Shown here one piece after another: positions 37,555 to 51,464 of a DNA stretch of 64,000 bases (position 1 is its first letter; each line of letters begins with the position of its first letter). The stretch covers positions 1,054,001 through 1,118,000 of the forward strand of contig NZ_LWAE01000001.1 of assembly GCF_001623875.1 (NCBI RefSeq). Direction: 5' to 3'. Position numbers and translations under genes: made by a program. The stretch comes from Clostridium magnum DSM 2767. GTDB lineage: Bacteria > Bacillota > Clostridia > Clostridiales > Clostridiaceae. A model generated the notes under the pieces. It worked only from the letters and a program-made list of their open reading frames with translations, was not told the DNA's origin and searched no databases.

Positions 37555-39392
37555 ATGGAAATAAAATTGGGAAGATTATTAATAGGCAAATCTCTAAAGA
37601 CAGATGATTTGAAAGATGAAAAATTAAATATATTTTGGGGATTGCCTATTTTATCCAGTGATGCTATATCTTCTGTAGCATATGCTGGAGAGGAAATATT
37701 ATGGGTGCTTATACCTGTACTTGGGATACTGTCCTATAAGTATATGTTTTTGGCATCTCTTTGTATTGTGTTTTTAATGTTTATGGTCACTCTTTCCTAT
37801 AAACAAACTATAGACGCATACCCGGGGGAGGCGGTTCTTATATTGTAGCAAAGGACAATTTAGGGACAATCCCTGGATTAATAGCAGGTGCGTCACTGAC
37901 TATAGGATATATACTTACTGTTGCTGTTAGTGCTTCAGCAGGAACAGCTGCTATAACATCTGCAATACCGCAGCTTTTAGACCATAAAGTTGCTATAACT
38001 GTGTTTTTGATAGTTTTTATGATTATTGGAAATCTTAGAGGAGTTAGAGAGTCTTCTAAAGTCTTCGGGATACCAACATATTTATTTTTGATAGCTATAA
38101 TAACTATGATTATTTGGGGTGTTTTTAAAGTTAAGGTTTTGGGATATACACCAGCGCCTGTCTATGATATACCAAAGATTACTGGAGATATAACATTACT
38201 TCTGTTTATAAGGGCTTTTTCTTCAGGATGTACAGCCTTAACAGGTATTGAAGCAGTAAGTAATGGAGTACCAAATTTCAAAGATCCTTGTCAAAAAAAT
38301 GCAAAGATAGTTCTAGGTCTTCTTTCGGTAGTGGTATTTGTAGTATTTGGAGGCCTGGCTTATTTAGCAACCCTTTACCATGCGGTTCCCACTCATGAGG
38401 TAACTGTAGTGGCTCAGATTGCTTCACAGGTATTTGGTACAAATATATTTTTCTATGTAATTCAGGCAACTACAGCTATTATACTTATAATGGCAAGTAA
38501 TACTGCCTTTGCGGGATTACCTTTACTTCTTGCGTATATAGCTAAAGATGGATTTGTTCCAAGGCAGTTTACTAAGAGAGGAAAAAGACTCGGATATTCA
38601 AATGGAATTATAGCATTAGGTATTGTATCAATTATATTAGTTATAATATTTAGAGGGGATACTCATTATTTGTTACCATTATATGCAGTAGGGGTATTTG
38701 TATCCTTTACACTGTCTCAATGGGGAATGTTTATAAGATGGTCTAGAACTAAGGAAAGTGGTTGGAGACATAAAGCAGCAATAAATGGAGTAGGAGCTTT
38801 TATAACTTTTGCTACAGCAATAATACTTGGAATAACAAAATTTACAAGTGGTGCATGGGTAGTATTCATAGTTACACCAATGTTTGTGTATTTCATGCTT
38901 CGTATAAAAAAACATTATTCAGAAGTAGCAAGACAGTTAAAGTTGTGTATAAATGAAAAACCTAAACAGATAAATTTAGCAGAACAAAAGAGATATGTTA
39001 TAGTTCCTATAGATACTTTAAATAAATCTTTCTTAAAGGCATTAAACTATGCTAGGACTATATCAGATAATATTATAGTTTTTCATGTGTCTGTAGATGA
39101 TGAAGCTACAGAAAAACTTTGTAAAAAGTGGGACGAATATAGCGTTGGAATTCCTATAGTTGTAAGGAAATCACCTTATAGGCATATAGTAGGTCCGCTG
39201 GTTAAATATATAGAGTCAGAGGAATATGCAGCAGGGCCGATGGATACAGTAACAGTTGTAATACCTCAATTTGTAGTTACGAAGTGGTGGGGAAATATAC
39301 TTCACAATCAAACTTCATTATTCATTAAGACAATGCTTTTAAAGAGAAGAAATATTGCGATGATTACTATACCATATATAATTGAAGAGTAG
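37555..39392 (+). pseudogene. kimA: KimA/YdaO-type potassium transporter, frameshifted
   Basis: ATG 37555 follows AGAGGTG. The N-terminal frame (MEIKLGRLLIGKSLKT, LPILSSDAISSVAYAGEEIL) reads to TAG 37846-37848. The next frame continues from GSYIVAKDNLGTIPGL through ten or so membrane segments and a cytoplasmic C-terminal domain to TAG 39390-39392. Together they make ~613 residues, the size of KimA, an APC-family K+ importer. The break is at the run of five G, 37824-37828: a sixth G gives the expected YPGGGGSYIV. It may be a real mutation or a sequence error. KimA genes often sit behind a c-di-AMP riboswitch, but none is visible here. Confidence 0.82.
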
Positions 39393-39400
39393 TATTATAT

Positions 39401-39430
39401 AAAGAGGGGACAAGTCTCCTCTTTATTTTT
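39401..39430 (+). terminator. Intrinsic terminator after kimA
   Basis: AAAGAGGGGA and TCTCCTCTTT pair (one G-T) around CAAG, followed by ATTTTT. Confidence 0.75.
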
Positions 39431-39495
39431 ATAGGTAGATAAGGGAATAGGGATGTAAAATCCTCTACTCCCCATTTAGATAGTAGGGAGGATAT

Positions 39496-40716
39496 ATGAA
39501 AAAATATATATTAAATAATAGAGTTAAACTAATATATGAATTTAGAAGCTCAGATATAACATCTTTTTGTATAGGATTTAATGCTGGGGCTTTAGAAGAG
39601 GTATATGGATTTAAAATGGGAACTGCTCATGCGGTGGAACACATGGTATCAAAGGGAACCAAAACAAGAAGTGAAGAGCAAATTAATAAGTTATGTGATA
39701 AGATATTTGGATTTGAAAATGCTATGACTAACTTTCCATATGTAGTTTACTATGGTACATCTCTTTCAGAGGATTTTGAAAGAGGATTAGAACTTTATTC
39801 TGATATAATTTTAAACCCTATATTTCCTGAAGAAGGTTTTAAAGAAGAAATGGATATTATAATGGAAGAATGGAAAGAGTGGAGTGATGATATATATCAA
39901 CATTGTGAGGATAGCTTACTTTATAATTCATTTAATAAAAAAAGAATCAAAAACTTGATAATTGGTGAGTTGGACAGTATAAAAGAAATTACATTAAAAG
40001 ATATAAAAGAATTTTATAAAAGATATTATTCTCCTGAAAACTGTGTTATAAGCATTTGTTCATTCTTACCTTTTGATGAAGTGCTTGCTATAGTGAAAAG
40101 GTATTTTGAAAAATGGAATAAGGAATTTAAAGGAATTACAAGAGAAGTAAAAGAGACAAATAACCCAGGAATATTTACTGAAAAAGTATTGAATATAAAG
40201 GGAGCTAAAATACAATATTTATTTAATATAGATCATTTAGAAGAAGATGAGTTCAAAGCTTTAACATTATTTAACTCTGCCTTTGGTGAAGGTACTAGCG
40301 GTATGTTATATGAAGAAATTAGAACGAAAAATGCACTTGCTTATGATCTTGGTAGTCTTATTAAAAATGAAAGAGGAATAAAGTTTTTTACTATTAACAT
40401 GGGTACCTCAGTAGAAAATATAGAGAAAGCTTTAGCAATAACAAATAATAAAATAGAGGAGATTAAAAAATCTTCAGGATATTTTAATGAAGAAAAGATA
40501 AGGGATTTAAGCAAAAGCATAAAATTAAAAAGGCAGCTTAAGCTTGAAAAATCTATTCAGCTTTGCAAAGAACTAACTACCTATGAACTTATGTATGGAA
40601 GTGCTGAAAAAGTTTATGAAGAAGTGGAAAATTTAGAGTATATTGGTGAACAAAAAATACTAGAAGTTATAAATAAAGTCCTGAAGAATCCAACGATACA
40701 AGTCCTAACAAACTAA
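39496..40716 (+). CDS. M16-family zinc peptidase
   Basis: The 406-residue protein has the inverted zinc motif HxxEH as HAVEH at residues 45-49, and the third ligand probably in MEEWKEWSDD about 75 residues on. The second, inactive-type M16 half (TSGMLYEEIRTKNALAYDLGS) contains the R-x-Y-like segment that holds substrate. The size and one-chain layout match the bacterial processing-peptidase group. Substrate unknown; roles in peptide degradation or secretion are typical. It has a GGGAGGA site and is alone. Confidence 0.85.
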   Translation: MKKYILNNRVKLIYEFRSSDITSFCIGFNAGALEEVYGFKMGTAHAVEHMVSKGTKTRSEEQINKLCDKIFGFENAMTNFPYVVYYGTSLSEDFERGLELYSDIILNPIFPEEGFKEEMDIIMEEWKEWSDDIYQHCEDSLLYNSFNKKRIKNLIIGELDSIKEITLKDIKEFYKRYYSPENCVISICSFLPFDEVLAIVKRYFEKWNKEFKGITREVKETNNPGIFTEKVLNIKGAKIQYLFNIDHLEEDEFKALTLFNSAFGEGTSGMLYEEIRTKNALAYDLGSLIKNERGIKFFTINMGTSVENIEKALAITNNKIEEIKKSSGYFNEEKIRDLSKSIKLKRQLKLEKSIQLCKELTTYELMYGSAEKVYEEVENLEYIGEQKILEVINKVLKNPTIQVLTN

Positions 40717-40786
40717 TTGTTATAGAATGCAGCAAAGTGGATAAAATTTATATGTACAGAAGAATATAAGGAGAGAGATATAAAAA

Positions 40787-41002
40787 ATGAAAAAGATACT
40801 AACCATTCAGGGTATGAGCTGCATGAACTGTGTAAAACAGGTTCATGATGCATTAATGGAACTCCCAGAAGTAAATTCTGTAAATATAGATATTAGAACA
40901 GATACTGTATTTTTGGATGTTAAAGGAAATGTAGACAATGATAAAATTAAAAATGTAGTAGATGATACAGGATATAAAGTGACAGATATACAAAAAGTGT
41001 AA
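40787..41002 (+). CDS. copZ: Heavy-metal-associated protein, copper-chaperone-like
   Basis: The 71-residue protein is a single HMA ferredoxin-like domain with the metal motif GMSCMNCVKQV (CxxC at residues 12-15) and the C-terminal TGYKV. It would bind Cu(I) and hand it to a P-type ATPase or repressor. No copper ATPase or CsoR gene is adjacent, so the partner is elsewhere. The AGGAGAG site is strong and a long terminator follows. The symbol is by family resemblance. Confidence 0.85.
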   Translation: MKKILTIQGMSCMNCVKQVHDALMELPEVNSVNIDIRTDTVFLDVKGNVDNDKIKNVVDDTGYKVTDIQKV

Positions 41003-41021
41003 ATTTCACACTAGCCTTTTT

Positions 41022-41064
41022 AGGCAATAACTAGATCTAATAGGTCTTAGTTATTGCCCTTTTA
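41022..41064 (+). terminator. Intrinsic terminator after the HMA gene
   Basis: GGCAATAACTAGATC pairs with GGTCTTAGTTATTGCC around a short loop, followed by CTTTTACTTTT. Confidence 0.75.
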
Positions 41065-41208
41065 CTTTTATTTGTAGAAAATACACAATTAATGTAAAAC
41101 AATTGTAGGATAAATAACAAATTCCTTGTCTCAAGATTATAGTTTACATGTTATAATAAAGTGAAACTTGTTTCGGATATTTATTATGAAATAAGTTGAG
41201 GAAAGTAG

Positions 41209-42999
41209 GTGAAACTTTTTATGGCAAGATGGATGCTAAAACGATGCAGTGCTGACATCAAAGACCTATCTAGGAAAACTAGTATAAGTGAAATTATAAT
41301 TTCTATTTTAGTAAATAGAGGTATAAAAACTGAGGAAGAAATAATAAAGTTTATGAATCCTAAATTAGAAAATTTACATAATCCAATGATTATGAAGGAT
41401 ATGGATAAAGGCACAGCTATAATAAAAAATGCTATAGAAGAGGGTAAAAAAATTGTTGTATATGGAGATTACGATTGCGACGGCATAATAAGTACATACA
41501 TTTTATATTCAGCTCTTACGAGAGCTGGTGCTGATGTGAAATATCATATACCTGATAGAATTACTGAAGGTTACGGAATTAACAGCGATAGTATAAAAGT
41601 ATTAAAGGAAGAAGGCTATGAAGTAATAATTACCTGCGATAACGGTATAGCGGCAATAGAACAAATTAAATTTGCAAAAGAACTGGGGATGACTGTTGTG
41701 ATAACAGATCACCATGACATACCTTTTGTAACCCTAGAGAACGGAGAAAGGCAGTTTGTGGTTCCAGAAGCGGATGCAGTAATAAATCCAAAGCAGTATG
41801 ATTGTTCTTACCCATTTAAAATGTTATGTGGAGCAGGAGTAGCTTTTAAATTTGTGCAAGTGCTTTATAAAAATTTTAATATACCAAAAGAAGAAGCCTA
41901 TGAGTTCATGGAATATGCAGCCATAGGAACTATTTGTGATGTAGTTGATTTAACAGGAGAAAATAGGATAATTGCTAAGATTGGTTTAGGAATGTTAAAT
42001 TCAACAGCAAATATTGGGATAAAGGCACTAATTAAAGAGACTTCATTAGAAGGTAAAAAATTAAATTCATATCATATAGGTTTTGTTATAGGGCCTTGTA
42101 TAAATGCAACTGGAAGATTAGAAAGCGCTATCTTAGCTTTAAGGCTTCTTTTATCCATAGAGGAAGAAGAGGCACAGGAGCTTGCTAAAAAACTCCATAA
42201 TCTAAATAGTGAAAGACAGGATATGACTGTTGACAGTGTAAATAAAATAATTGAAATGATAGAGTGCTCAGAAATGAGAAAGGATAAAGTTCTGGTAGTA
42301 TACAAACCGGATGTACATGAAAGTATAGCTGGTATTGTTGCTGGGAGACTTAAGGAAAGATATAATGTACCAGCCATAGTACTAACACAAGGTGAAAAAA
42401 TGCCAAAAGGTTCAGGAAGATCCATAGAAGAGTATAATATGTTTGAGGAGTTAATAAAATGCAAAGAACTAATGGAGAAGTTTGGGGGACATCCATTAGC
42501 GGCAGGATTATCTATAAAAGAAGAAAATATTGATTTCTTAAGAAAAGCATTAAATTCTAGCTGTTCTCTGAAAGAGGAGGATATAATACCTAAAATAAGA
42601 ATTGATAGGCAGCTTCATCTAAATGAAATATCCTTTAAGCTTATTGAAGATATAGAAAAGTTAGAACCTTTTGGTAAAGCTAATTCATCACCAATTTTTG
42701 CAGAGAAAAATGTAACTATATTTAGGGTGTATTTAATTGGTAAAGATAAAAATATATTGAAGCTTTTTTGTAGGCCTAATGGAAGCTTTGAAAAACTAGA
42801 TGCTATATGTTTTGATGGAGGAGAAAAATTTAAAGAAATGATATCAGAGACTTATGGTGAAGAAAAGCTTTTACAAATGTTGAATAATGGTCCCATGGAT
42901 TTAAAAATGGATTTGATATTTTCACCCTCTATAAATGAATATAATGGAAACATAAGCTTACAATTAGTGGTTAAGGATTTTAGACTTTCTAATGTTTAA
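41209..42999 (+). CDS. recJ: Single-stranded-DNA-specific exonuclease
   Basis: The protein is up to 596 residues. It has the DHH-phosphoesterase motifs: VYGDYDCDGIIS (about 86-97), ITCDNGIA, ITDHHDIP and ATGRLESAI. The DHHA1 part has VVYKPDVHESIAGIVAGRLKE and KFGGHPLAAG, and an OB-fold domain follows. RecJ degrades ssDNA 5' to 3' in recombination and mismatch repair. GTG 41209 lies behind GAGGAAAG, and ATG 41221 lies behind AGGTGA; both are plausible starts and differ by four residues. It is shorter than RecJ versions that carry a C-terminal extension, which is normal for many Firmicutes. Confidence 0.92.
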   Translation: MKLFMARWMLKRCSADIKDLSRKTSISEIIISILVNRGIKTEEEIIKFMNPKLENLHNPMIMKDMDKGTAIIKNAIEEGKKIVVYGDYDCDGIISTYILYSALTRAGADVKYHIPDRITEGYGINSDSIKVLKEEGYEVIITCDNGIAAIEQIKFAKELGMTVVITDHHDIPFVTLENGERQFVVPEADAVINPKQYDCSYPFKMLCGAGVAFKFVQVLYKNFNIPKEEAYEFMEYAAIGTICDVVDLTGENRIIAKIGLGMLNSTANIGIKALIKETSLEGKKLNSYHIGFVIGPCINATGRLESAILALRLLLSIEEEEAQELAKKLHNLNSERQDMTVDSVNKIIEMIECSEMRKDKVLVVYKPDVHESIAGIVAGRLKERYNVPAIVLTQGEKMPKGSGRSIEEYNMFEELIKCKELMEKFGGHPLAAGLSIKEENIDFLRKALNSSCSLKEEDIIPKIRIDRQLHLNEISFKLIEDIEKLEPFGKANSSPIFAEKNVTIFRVYLIGKDKNILKLFCRPNGSFEKLDAICFDGGEKFKEMISETYGEEKLLQMLNNGPMDLKMDLIFSPSINEYNGNISLQLVVKDFRLSNV

Positions 43000-43101
43000 A
43001 TAGAACATACAGTAATTGGTAGAAGGAATTTTGAATTTGGCATAGAATTTCTATAATTATTATATTTTTTGGAAGATTATAGATATGGGGGAAGAACATA
43101 G

Positions 43102-45162
43102 ATGCAAAAATCTAAAAGTAATATATTTAAAAGTGGTAATTTGACAGAAAAAATAATAGAATCACTACCTGATTTTGCATATATAACAGATGAAAATGGT
43201 AATATAATATATAGTAATAAAAAGGGGCTTGAAATATTATCTAAAATTGAGAAGAGTAGTGCAACTGAAAATTGCTACGATATCTTTTATAAATATGAAA
43301 CATTTTCTAAAGACGATAAAAAACTAGAATTAGAGGATTTCCCTTTGTATAGATGTCTAGAGTATAAGGAGGAAATTCAAAATTTAAGTTTAAAGGTTAA
43401 TATCAAAGATCAAATAGTATATGTTTCAGCATCAACATTTCCTTTAATTGAAAATGAGAAGGTAATTGGTGCAGTTATAACTTTTAAAAATGTAACGGAA
43501 GACTATTTAGAAAGTTTAAAGATTAAAAATGAAAGACAAAAGTTTTTGGAACTTTCTACAGAATTGAAAGCTAAGTGTGATATTATAGAAATACTAAGAA
43601 GCAGGGAAAAAGAACATCTTATGCATTTGAAAGATGTTATTAATAATATTTCAGAAGGAATTTTGGTTTTTGACGAAAATGAAAAATTAAGTTTATGTAA
43701 TAAAGCTGTTTTTAAAATTTTAGATCTAGGGGCAATAGATTTAGTAAACAATAGAGTAGTTCAAAAATATGAGATAACTCCAATTGAACAAGAAGAGCAG
43801 GATTTAAAAAAGATATACAATATGTACTCTAAGAGTAAAAAACCTATGAAAAATGCTACATTTAAATTAAAGGAAAAAAATACATTAGAAGTAAAGTACA
43901 TAGAAGTTAATACTGCTCCTATAATAAATAAAAATGATGAATTACAGTCTACTATAATGACAATTAAAGATGTTACTGAAATAAAAATTCATCAAATAAA
44001 TGCAGAAGAGCAGGCAGAATTCGTAAGAAATGTAGTAAACACTGTAAGTGTACCTATAGCTGTAGTAGATTATCCAAGTATAGCTTACAGGCTTACTAAT
44101 AAAAAGTATGAAGAGATTATGGGACCCGGTGTGCAGGAGTCCTTAAGTGAAGAAAATAACACTGAAGAACAAATTAATGAGAATTTATATGATGTTTTGG
44201 AGTTTGTTGGTAAAAAATGCATACCATATACTATGAGTCCTTATAAGGTAAAAGAGTCTAAAGGTGATGAGAGATTCTATAAAATGAAGTTTAAACCCTA
44301 TAAAAGTAAAGATGATACTACTAGAATTCACATTTATGGATCAGATGTTACTGAAGAGATAAATCATAATATAGAACTTGAAAAAATAACAAAATTAAAA
44401 GATGAATTTTTTACTGTGATCTCACATGAGTTAAGAACTCCATTAACTATAATATATTCTTCCCTGCAACTAGCATATGATATTTATAATAGAGAAATAA
44501 CTCCTAATATGGATAAAACACTTTCTAGAATTAATCAAAATTGTAGCAGATTGTTAAAGTTAATTAATAATATACTTGATATTTCAAAGGCAGAAGCTGG
44601 ATTTTTAAGCTTAAGCAGCACAGAATTTGATATAGTTGATTTGAGTGAAACTATTGTAAATTCCGCTAACTCTTATGCTGTAAGTAAAGGGATAGAATTA
44701 ATTTTTGATACAAATGAAGAAGAATGTATTGTAACACTTGATAAGGATAAATATGAAAAAACTTTATTAAATCTGCTGTCTAATGCCATTAAATTTACTC
44801 CGGAAGGTAAAAATATTATAGTCTGTTTAAAAATAGAAGAAGATAATTTTTATCTAAGCGTAAAAGATTATGGTGTTGGTATACCAGCAGATAAAATAGA
44901 GTCAATCTTTGATAGGTTCTCACAGGTGAATAGTTCTCTTTCAAGAAGGGCAGAAGGAACCGGTATAGGGCTTGCTCTTGTTAAGAAAATCGTAGAATTA
45001 ATGGGTGGTAAAATAAAAGTAATCAGTGAAGTTGGAATGGGCACAGAATTTATAGTTAAATTTAAAAAAGTATGTGTTAAAACTAATCATGTAAATAGCC
45101 ATGCTATGCTATTAGAAAATATTGATGATAGAATAAATATAGAGTTTTCAGACATAAACTAG
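43102..45162 (+). CDS. Cytoplasmic PAS-domain sensor histidine kinase
   Basis: The 686-residue protein has no membrane segment. Three PAS-like regions follow each other: ~15-140 (DFAYITDENGNIIYSNKKG), ~175-300 (EGILVFDENEKLSLCNKAV) and ~310-425 (VPIAVVDYPSIAYRLTNKKYE). The HisKA box is FFTVISHELRTPLTIIYSS (His near residue 442) and the ATPase has N-box NLLSNAIKFTPEG, G1 DYGVGIP and G2 GTGIGLALVKKIVELMGG. It probably senses a small molecule, redox state or another protein inside the cell. No response regulator is adjacent, so it is an orphan kinase. It lies between recJ and murG with no shared theme. Confidence 0.9.
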   Translation: MQKSKSNIFKSGNLTEKIIESLPDFAYITDENGNIIYSNKKGLEILSKIEKSSATENCYDIFYKYETFSKDDKKLELEDFPLYRCLEYKEEIQNLSLKVNIKDQIVYVSASTFPLIENEKVIGAVITFKNVTEDYLESLKIKNERQKFLELSTELKAKCDIIEILRSREKEHLMHLKDVINNISEGILVFDENEKLSLCNKAVFKILDLGAIDLVNNRVVQKYEITPIEQEEQDLKKIYNMYSKSKKPMKNATFKLKEKNTLEVKYIEVNTAPIINKNDELQSTIMTIKDVTEIKIHQINAEEQAEFVRNVVNTVSVPIAVVDYPSIAYRLTNKKYEEIMGPGVQESLSEENNTEEQINENLYDVLEFVGKKCIPYTMSPYKVKESKGDERFYKMKFKPYKSKDDTTRIHIYGSDVTEEINHNIELEKITKLKDEFFTVISHELRTPLTIIYSSLQLAYDIYNREITPNMDKTLSRINQNCSRLLKLINNILDISKAEAGFLSLSSTEFDIVDLSETIVNSANSYAVSKGIELIFDTNEEECIVTLDKDKYEKTLLNLLSNAIKFTPEGKNIIVCLKIEEDNFYLSVKDYGVGIPADKIESIFDRFSQVNSSLSRRAEGTGIGLALVKKIVELMGGKIKVISEVGMGTEFIVKFKKVCVKTNHVNSHAMLLENIDDRINIEFSDIN

Positions 45163-45169
45163 GTATTAG

Positions 45170-45222
45170 GTTCCACTGGGGTGTTATTAGATCCAATAGG
45201 TAATGTTCCAGCGGAATTTTCT
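45170..45222 (+). terminator. Possible terminator between kinase and murG
   Basis: TTCCACTGG and CCAGCGGAA (one mismatch) enclose a 28-nt loop with T-rich sequence after. It is moderate in strength and close to the murG ribosome binding site. Confidence 0.4.
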
Positions 45223-45248
45223 ATCTACAAAATTAGGGAGGTAAAGTT

Positions 45249-46322
45249 TTGAAGAAAATAATAATGACAGGTGGAGGTTCTGCAGGGCATGTTACACCAA
45301 ACTTAGCTCTAGTACCTAAGCTTAAAGAATTAGGTTATGAAATAGAATATATAGGAACAAAAGATGGTATAGAAAGAAAAATAATAGAGGCAGAGAAAAT
45401 TAAGTATCACATCATAGCTAGTGGAAAGCTTAGAAGATACTTTGATATAAAGAATTTTACTGATCCCTTTAGAATAGTTAAAGGTATACTTCAAGCTATA
45501 CTTATAATAAGAAGAGTAAAGCCTAATATAGTATTTTCAAAAGGCGGATTCGTGTCAGTACCGGTAGTTATTGCAGCTCATTTTAATAAAATTCCTGTTA
45601 TAGCTCATGAGTCAGACATGACACCGGGACTGGCAAATAGGCTTTCAGCACCGTACTGTACTAAGGTTTGTGTTACATTTCCTGAGTCTGTAAAAAATAT
45701 AAAAAATGATAAAGGAGTGCTTACAGGTACACCTATAAGAGAAGAGATTTTAAAAGGAAATAAATCCTTAGGGCGAAAAATATGTGGCTTTGAAGATAGC
45801 AAACCGGTACTTCTTATAATAGGTGGAAGTTTGGGTTCCAAATTTATAAACGATACTGTAAGAAAAGTAATAAATGAGTTACTTATGAAGTATAATGTTA
45901 TACATATATGTGGAAAAGGGAATTTAGATGAAAAACTAAATAATAAAAAGGGATATAAACAGTTTGAATATATAAGTGAAGAACTTCCGCATATAATGAA
46001 TGCAGCAGATATAGTAATATCGAGAGCAGGAGCTAATGTTATCTATGAATTGCTAGCACTGAAAAAGCCAAACCTATTAATACCTCTTTCGAAAAAGTCC
46101 AGCAGAGGGGATCAGATTTTAAATGCAGCTTCCTTTGAAAAAAGAGGTTACAGCATGGTGATTAATGAAGATGACTTAAATGAGACTATACTTTCAGATA
46201 AATTAGATCAACTTTATAGAAATAAAGATCAATATATCAGTAGTATGACAGCAAGTCCGATAAAGAACGGAGTAGATGGCATAATCAAAGTTTTAGAACA
46301 GTACAGTTTATTAAATAGCTAA
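45249..46322 (+). CDS. murG: UDP-GlcNAc:lipid-I N-acetylglucosaminyltransferase
   Basis: The 357-residue GT-B enzyme adds GlcNAc to undecaprenyl-PP-MurNAc-pentapeptide, making lipid II at the inner face of the membrane. The N-terminal G loop reads [12 protein letters not shown], where most MurG have GGTGGH. Other MurG marks are [27 protein letters not shown], the second G loop [10 protein letters not shown] and the UDP-GlcNAc-binding [23 protein letters not shown]. It begins at TTG 45249 with a GGGAGG site. It stands alone rather than in a division/cell-wall cluster, as in several clostridia. Confidence 0.9.
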   Translation: MKKIIMTGGGSAGHVTPNLALVPKLKELGYEIEYIGTKDGIERKIIEAEKIKYHIIASGKLRRYFDIKNFTDPFRIVKGILQAILIIRRVKPNIVFSKGGFVSVPVVIAAHFNKIPVIAHESDMTPGLANRLSAPYCTKVCVTFPESVKNIKNDKGVLTGTPIREEILKGNKSLGRKICGFEDSKPVLLIIGGSLGSKFINDTVRKVINELLMKYNVIHICGKGNLDEKLNNKKGYKQFEYISEELPHIMNAADIVISRAGANVIYELLALKKPNLLIPLSKKSSRGDQILNAASFEKRGYSMVINEDDLNETILSDKLDQLYRNKDQYISSMTASPIKNGVDGIIKVLEQYSLLNS

Positions 46323-50330
<4,008 letters not shown>

Positions 50331-50341
50331 GTTATAATAAA

Positions 50342-50372
50342 AAAGATGAAGTGCATTGCGCTTCATCTTTTT
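50342..50372 (+). terminator. Intrinsic terminator of the PFOR gene
   Basis: AAGATGAAG and CTTCATCTT flank a short loop and are followed by TTTTTAG. Confidence 0.85.
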
Positions 50373-50555
50373 AGTTAAGAGTTGAGAGGGAAGAGTTAAG
50401 AGCGAAGGAGGATTTTTTATGCTTAAGGCATAAAAAATCTAATAATTAACATATATTGTTTTGCTGAAAGCAAAACAAGGATACTATAAATTGAAAGATT
50501 TTTCGAACATAGTGAGAAAAATCAACCATAACTCTCAACTCTTAATTCTTAATTT
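50373..50555. mobile_element. MITE-like element, copy 1
   Basis: This ~183-bp element has imperfect terminal inverted repeats (AAGAGTTGAGAG at the left, CTCTCAACTCTTAATTCTTAA at the right) and three inner hairpins: TTTTTATGC/GCATAAAAA, GTTTTGC/GCAAAAC and GATTTTTC/GAGAAAAATC. Copy 2 at 51256 shares the same order and most of the sequence. There is no coding capacity, so it would move only with help from a transposase elsewhere. It sits directly behind the PFOR terminator. Confidence 0.75.
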
Positions 50556-50822
50556 TTAATTATTTGTGTGTCTTCTTATGTCGTAATATATTTTTTTATG
50601 TAATAATAGAATTTAAACAATAAATTTTTTAAAAAACACTTTTATTATTTCGGAATTAAGGTTAAAATTAGAACATATAACAAAAAGGAGGTGAAATACC
50701 TGGATTATCTACAAGTTGGTGGTTCATAGAATTATATGACCATATTAGGGTGCATAACAATAAAATTTTTAAGTTTAATTAAAATTGCACACTAAATACT
50801 TAGTTAGTTCCAGGGATATATT
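50556..50822. other. Leader region of the DUF1292 gene
   Basis: It contains a free-standing AAGGAGGTG at 50685-50693 with no credible frame behind it, and a hairpin with GGTGCA/TGCACA arms. The DUF1292 start at 50823 has only a weak site (CCAGGGATAT). Confidence 0.4.
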
Positions 50823-51182
50823 ATGGATAAAGAAAATTTAAATGAATGTGGCTGCGGTTGTGGCGAAGAAAATAAAGGTTGCGGATGTGATTCACATGAG
50901 CATGAACATGGACATGAAGGTTGCGGCTGTGGATGCGGAGACCATGAACCTTTAATAGTTGACTTAGAAGATGAAGAGGGAAATGTAGTTGCTTGTGAAG
51001 TAATTGATGGATTTGAATATAAGGATAGTGAATATGCTATAGTTCAACACCCAGAAAACGGAGCAGTTTATCTATTTAAAGTAGTAGGTGAAGGTGAAGA
51101 AGGCGAACTTATAATTCCTGATGATTCTGAGTTTGAAGAAGTATCTGCTTATTATGAACAATTAATGGCAGAAGAAGAATAA
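50823..51182 (+). CDS. DUF1292 protein with Cys/His-rich N-terminal extension
   Basis: The 119-residue acidic protein has two parts. Residues 1-42 hold eight Cys in CGCG-type clusters and five His (DSHEHEHGHEG), a likely metal-binding segment. Residues ~44-119 are a DUF1292 domain (LIVDLEDEEGNVVACEVIDGFEY, EYAIVQHPENGAVYLFKV). DUF1292 proteins such as YrzB are small Firmicute proteins of unknown function, and most lack the cysteine segment. The gene is isolated between two MITE-like copies and ends with its own terminator. Zinc storage, buffering or sensing is a guess. Confidence 0.8.
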   Translation: MDKENLNECGCGCGEENKGCGCDSHEHEHGHEGCGCGCGDHEPLIVDLEDEEGNVVACEVIDGFEYKDSEYAIVQHPENGAVYLFKVVGEGEEGELIIPDDSEFEEVSAYYEQLMAEEE

Positions 51183-51201
51183 GAAATCCATAAAAGTTAT
51201 A

Positions 51202-51238
51202 AGAAAGTCGCTGCAGAGATGCATCGGCTTTCTTTATG
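51202..51238 (+). terminator. Terminator after the DUF1292 gene
   Basis: AAGAAAGTCG 51202-51211 pairs with CGGCTTTCTT 51226-51235. Confidence 0.7.
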
Positions 51239-51255
51239 ATACAAAGACTTAATTT

Positions 51256-51444
51256 AGTTAAAAGTTAAGAATTAAGAGTGAAGAGTGAAGGATGACTTTT
51301 TATGCTTAAGGCATAAAAAATCTAGGAATTAATTTATTAATGTTTTGCCTTTGGCAAAACGAGAGAGTATAAATTGAAAGATTTTTCGAACATAGTGAGA
51401 AAAATCAACCATAACTCTTAATTCTTAACTCTTAATTCTTAACT
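51256..51444. mobile_element. MITE-like element, copy 2
   Basis: This 189-bp element has terminal inverted repeats AGTTAAAAGTTAAGAATTAA (left) and TTAATTCTTAACT (right end). The same three inner hairpins occur as in copy 1; the GTTTTGC...GCAAAAC stem is kept while its loop differs (CTTT versus TGAAA). The right end is only a few bases before the ribosome binding site of the HAD gene, so the element may influence that gene's transcription or translation. Confidence 0.78.
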
Positions 51445-51464
51445 AAAAGAGAGAGGTGTTCGTT

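Noticed and set aside
50685..50730. Tiny leader peptide gene after AAGGAGGTG
   Set aside because: The GTG overlaps the ribosome binding site, the CTG alternative would give only nine codons, and no ATG is suitably placed.
50373..51444. The repeated AGTTAAGAATTAAGAG units as a CRISPR array
   Set aside because: They are terminal inverted repeats of two elements, not evenly spaced direct repeats with unique spacers. I saw no cas genes.
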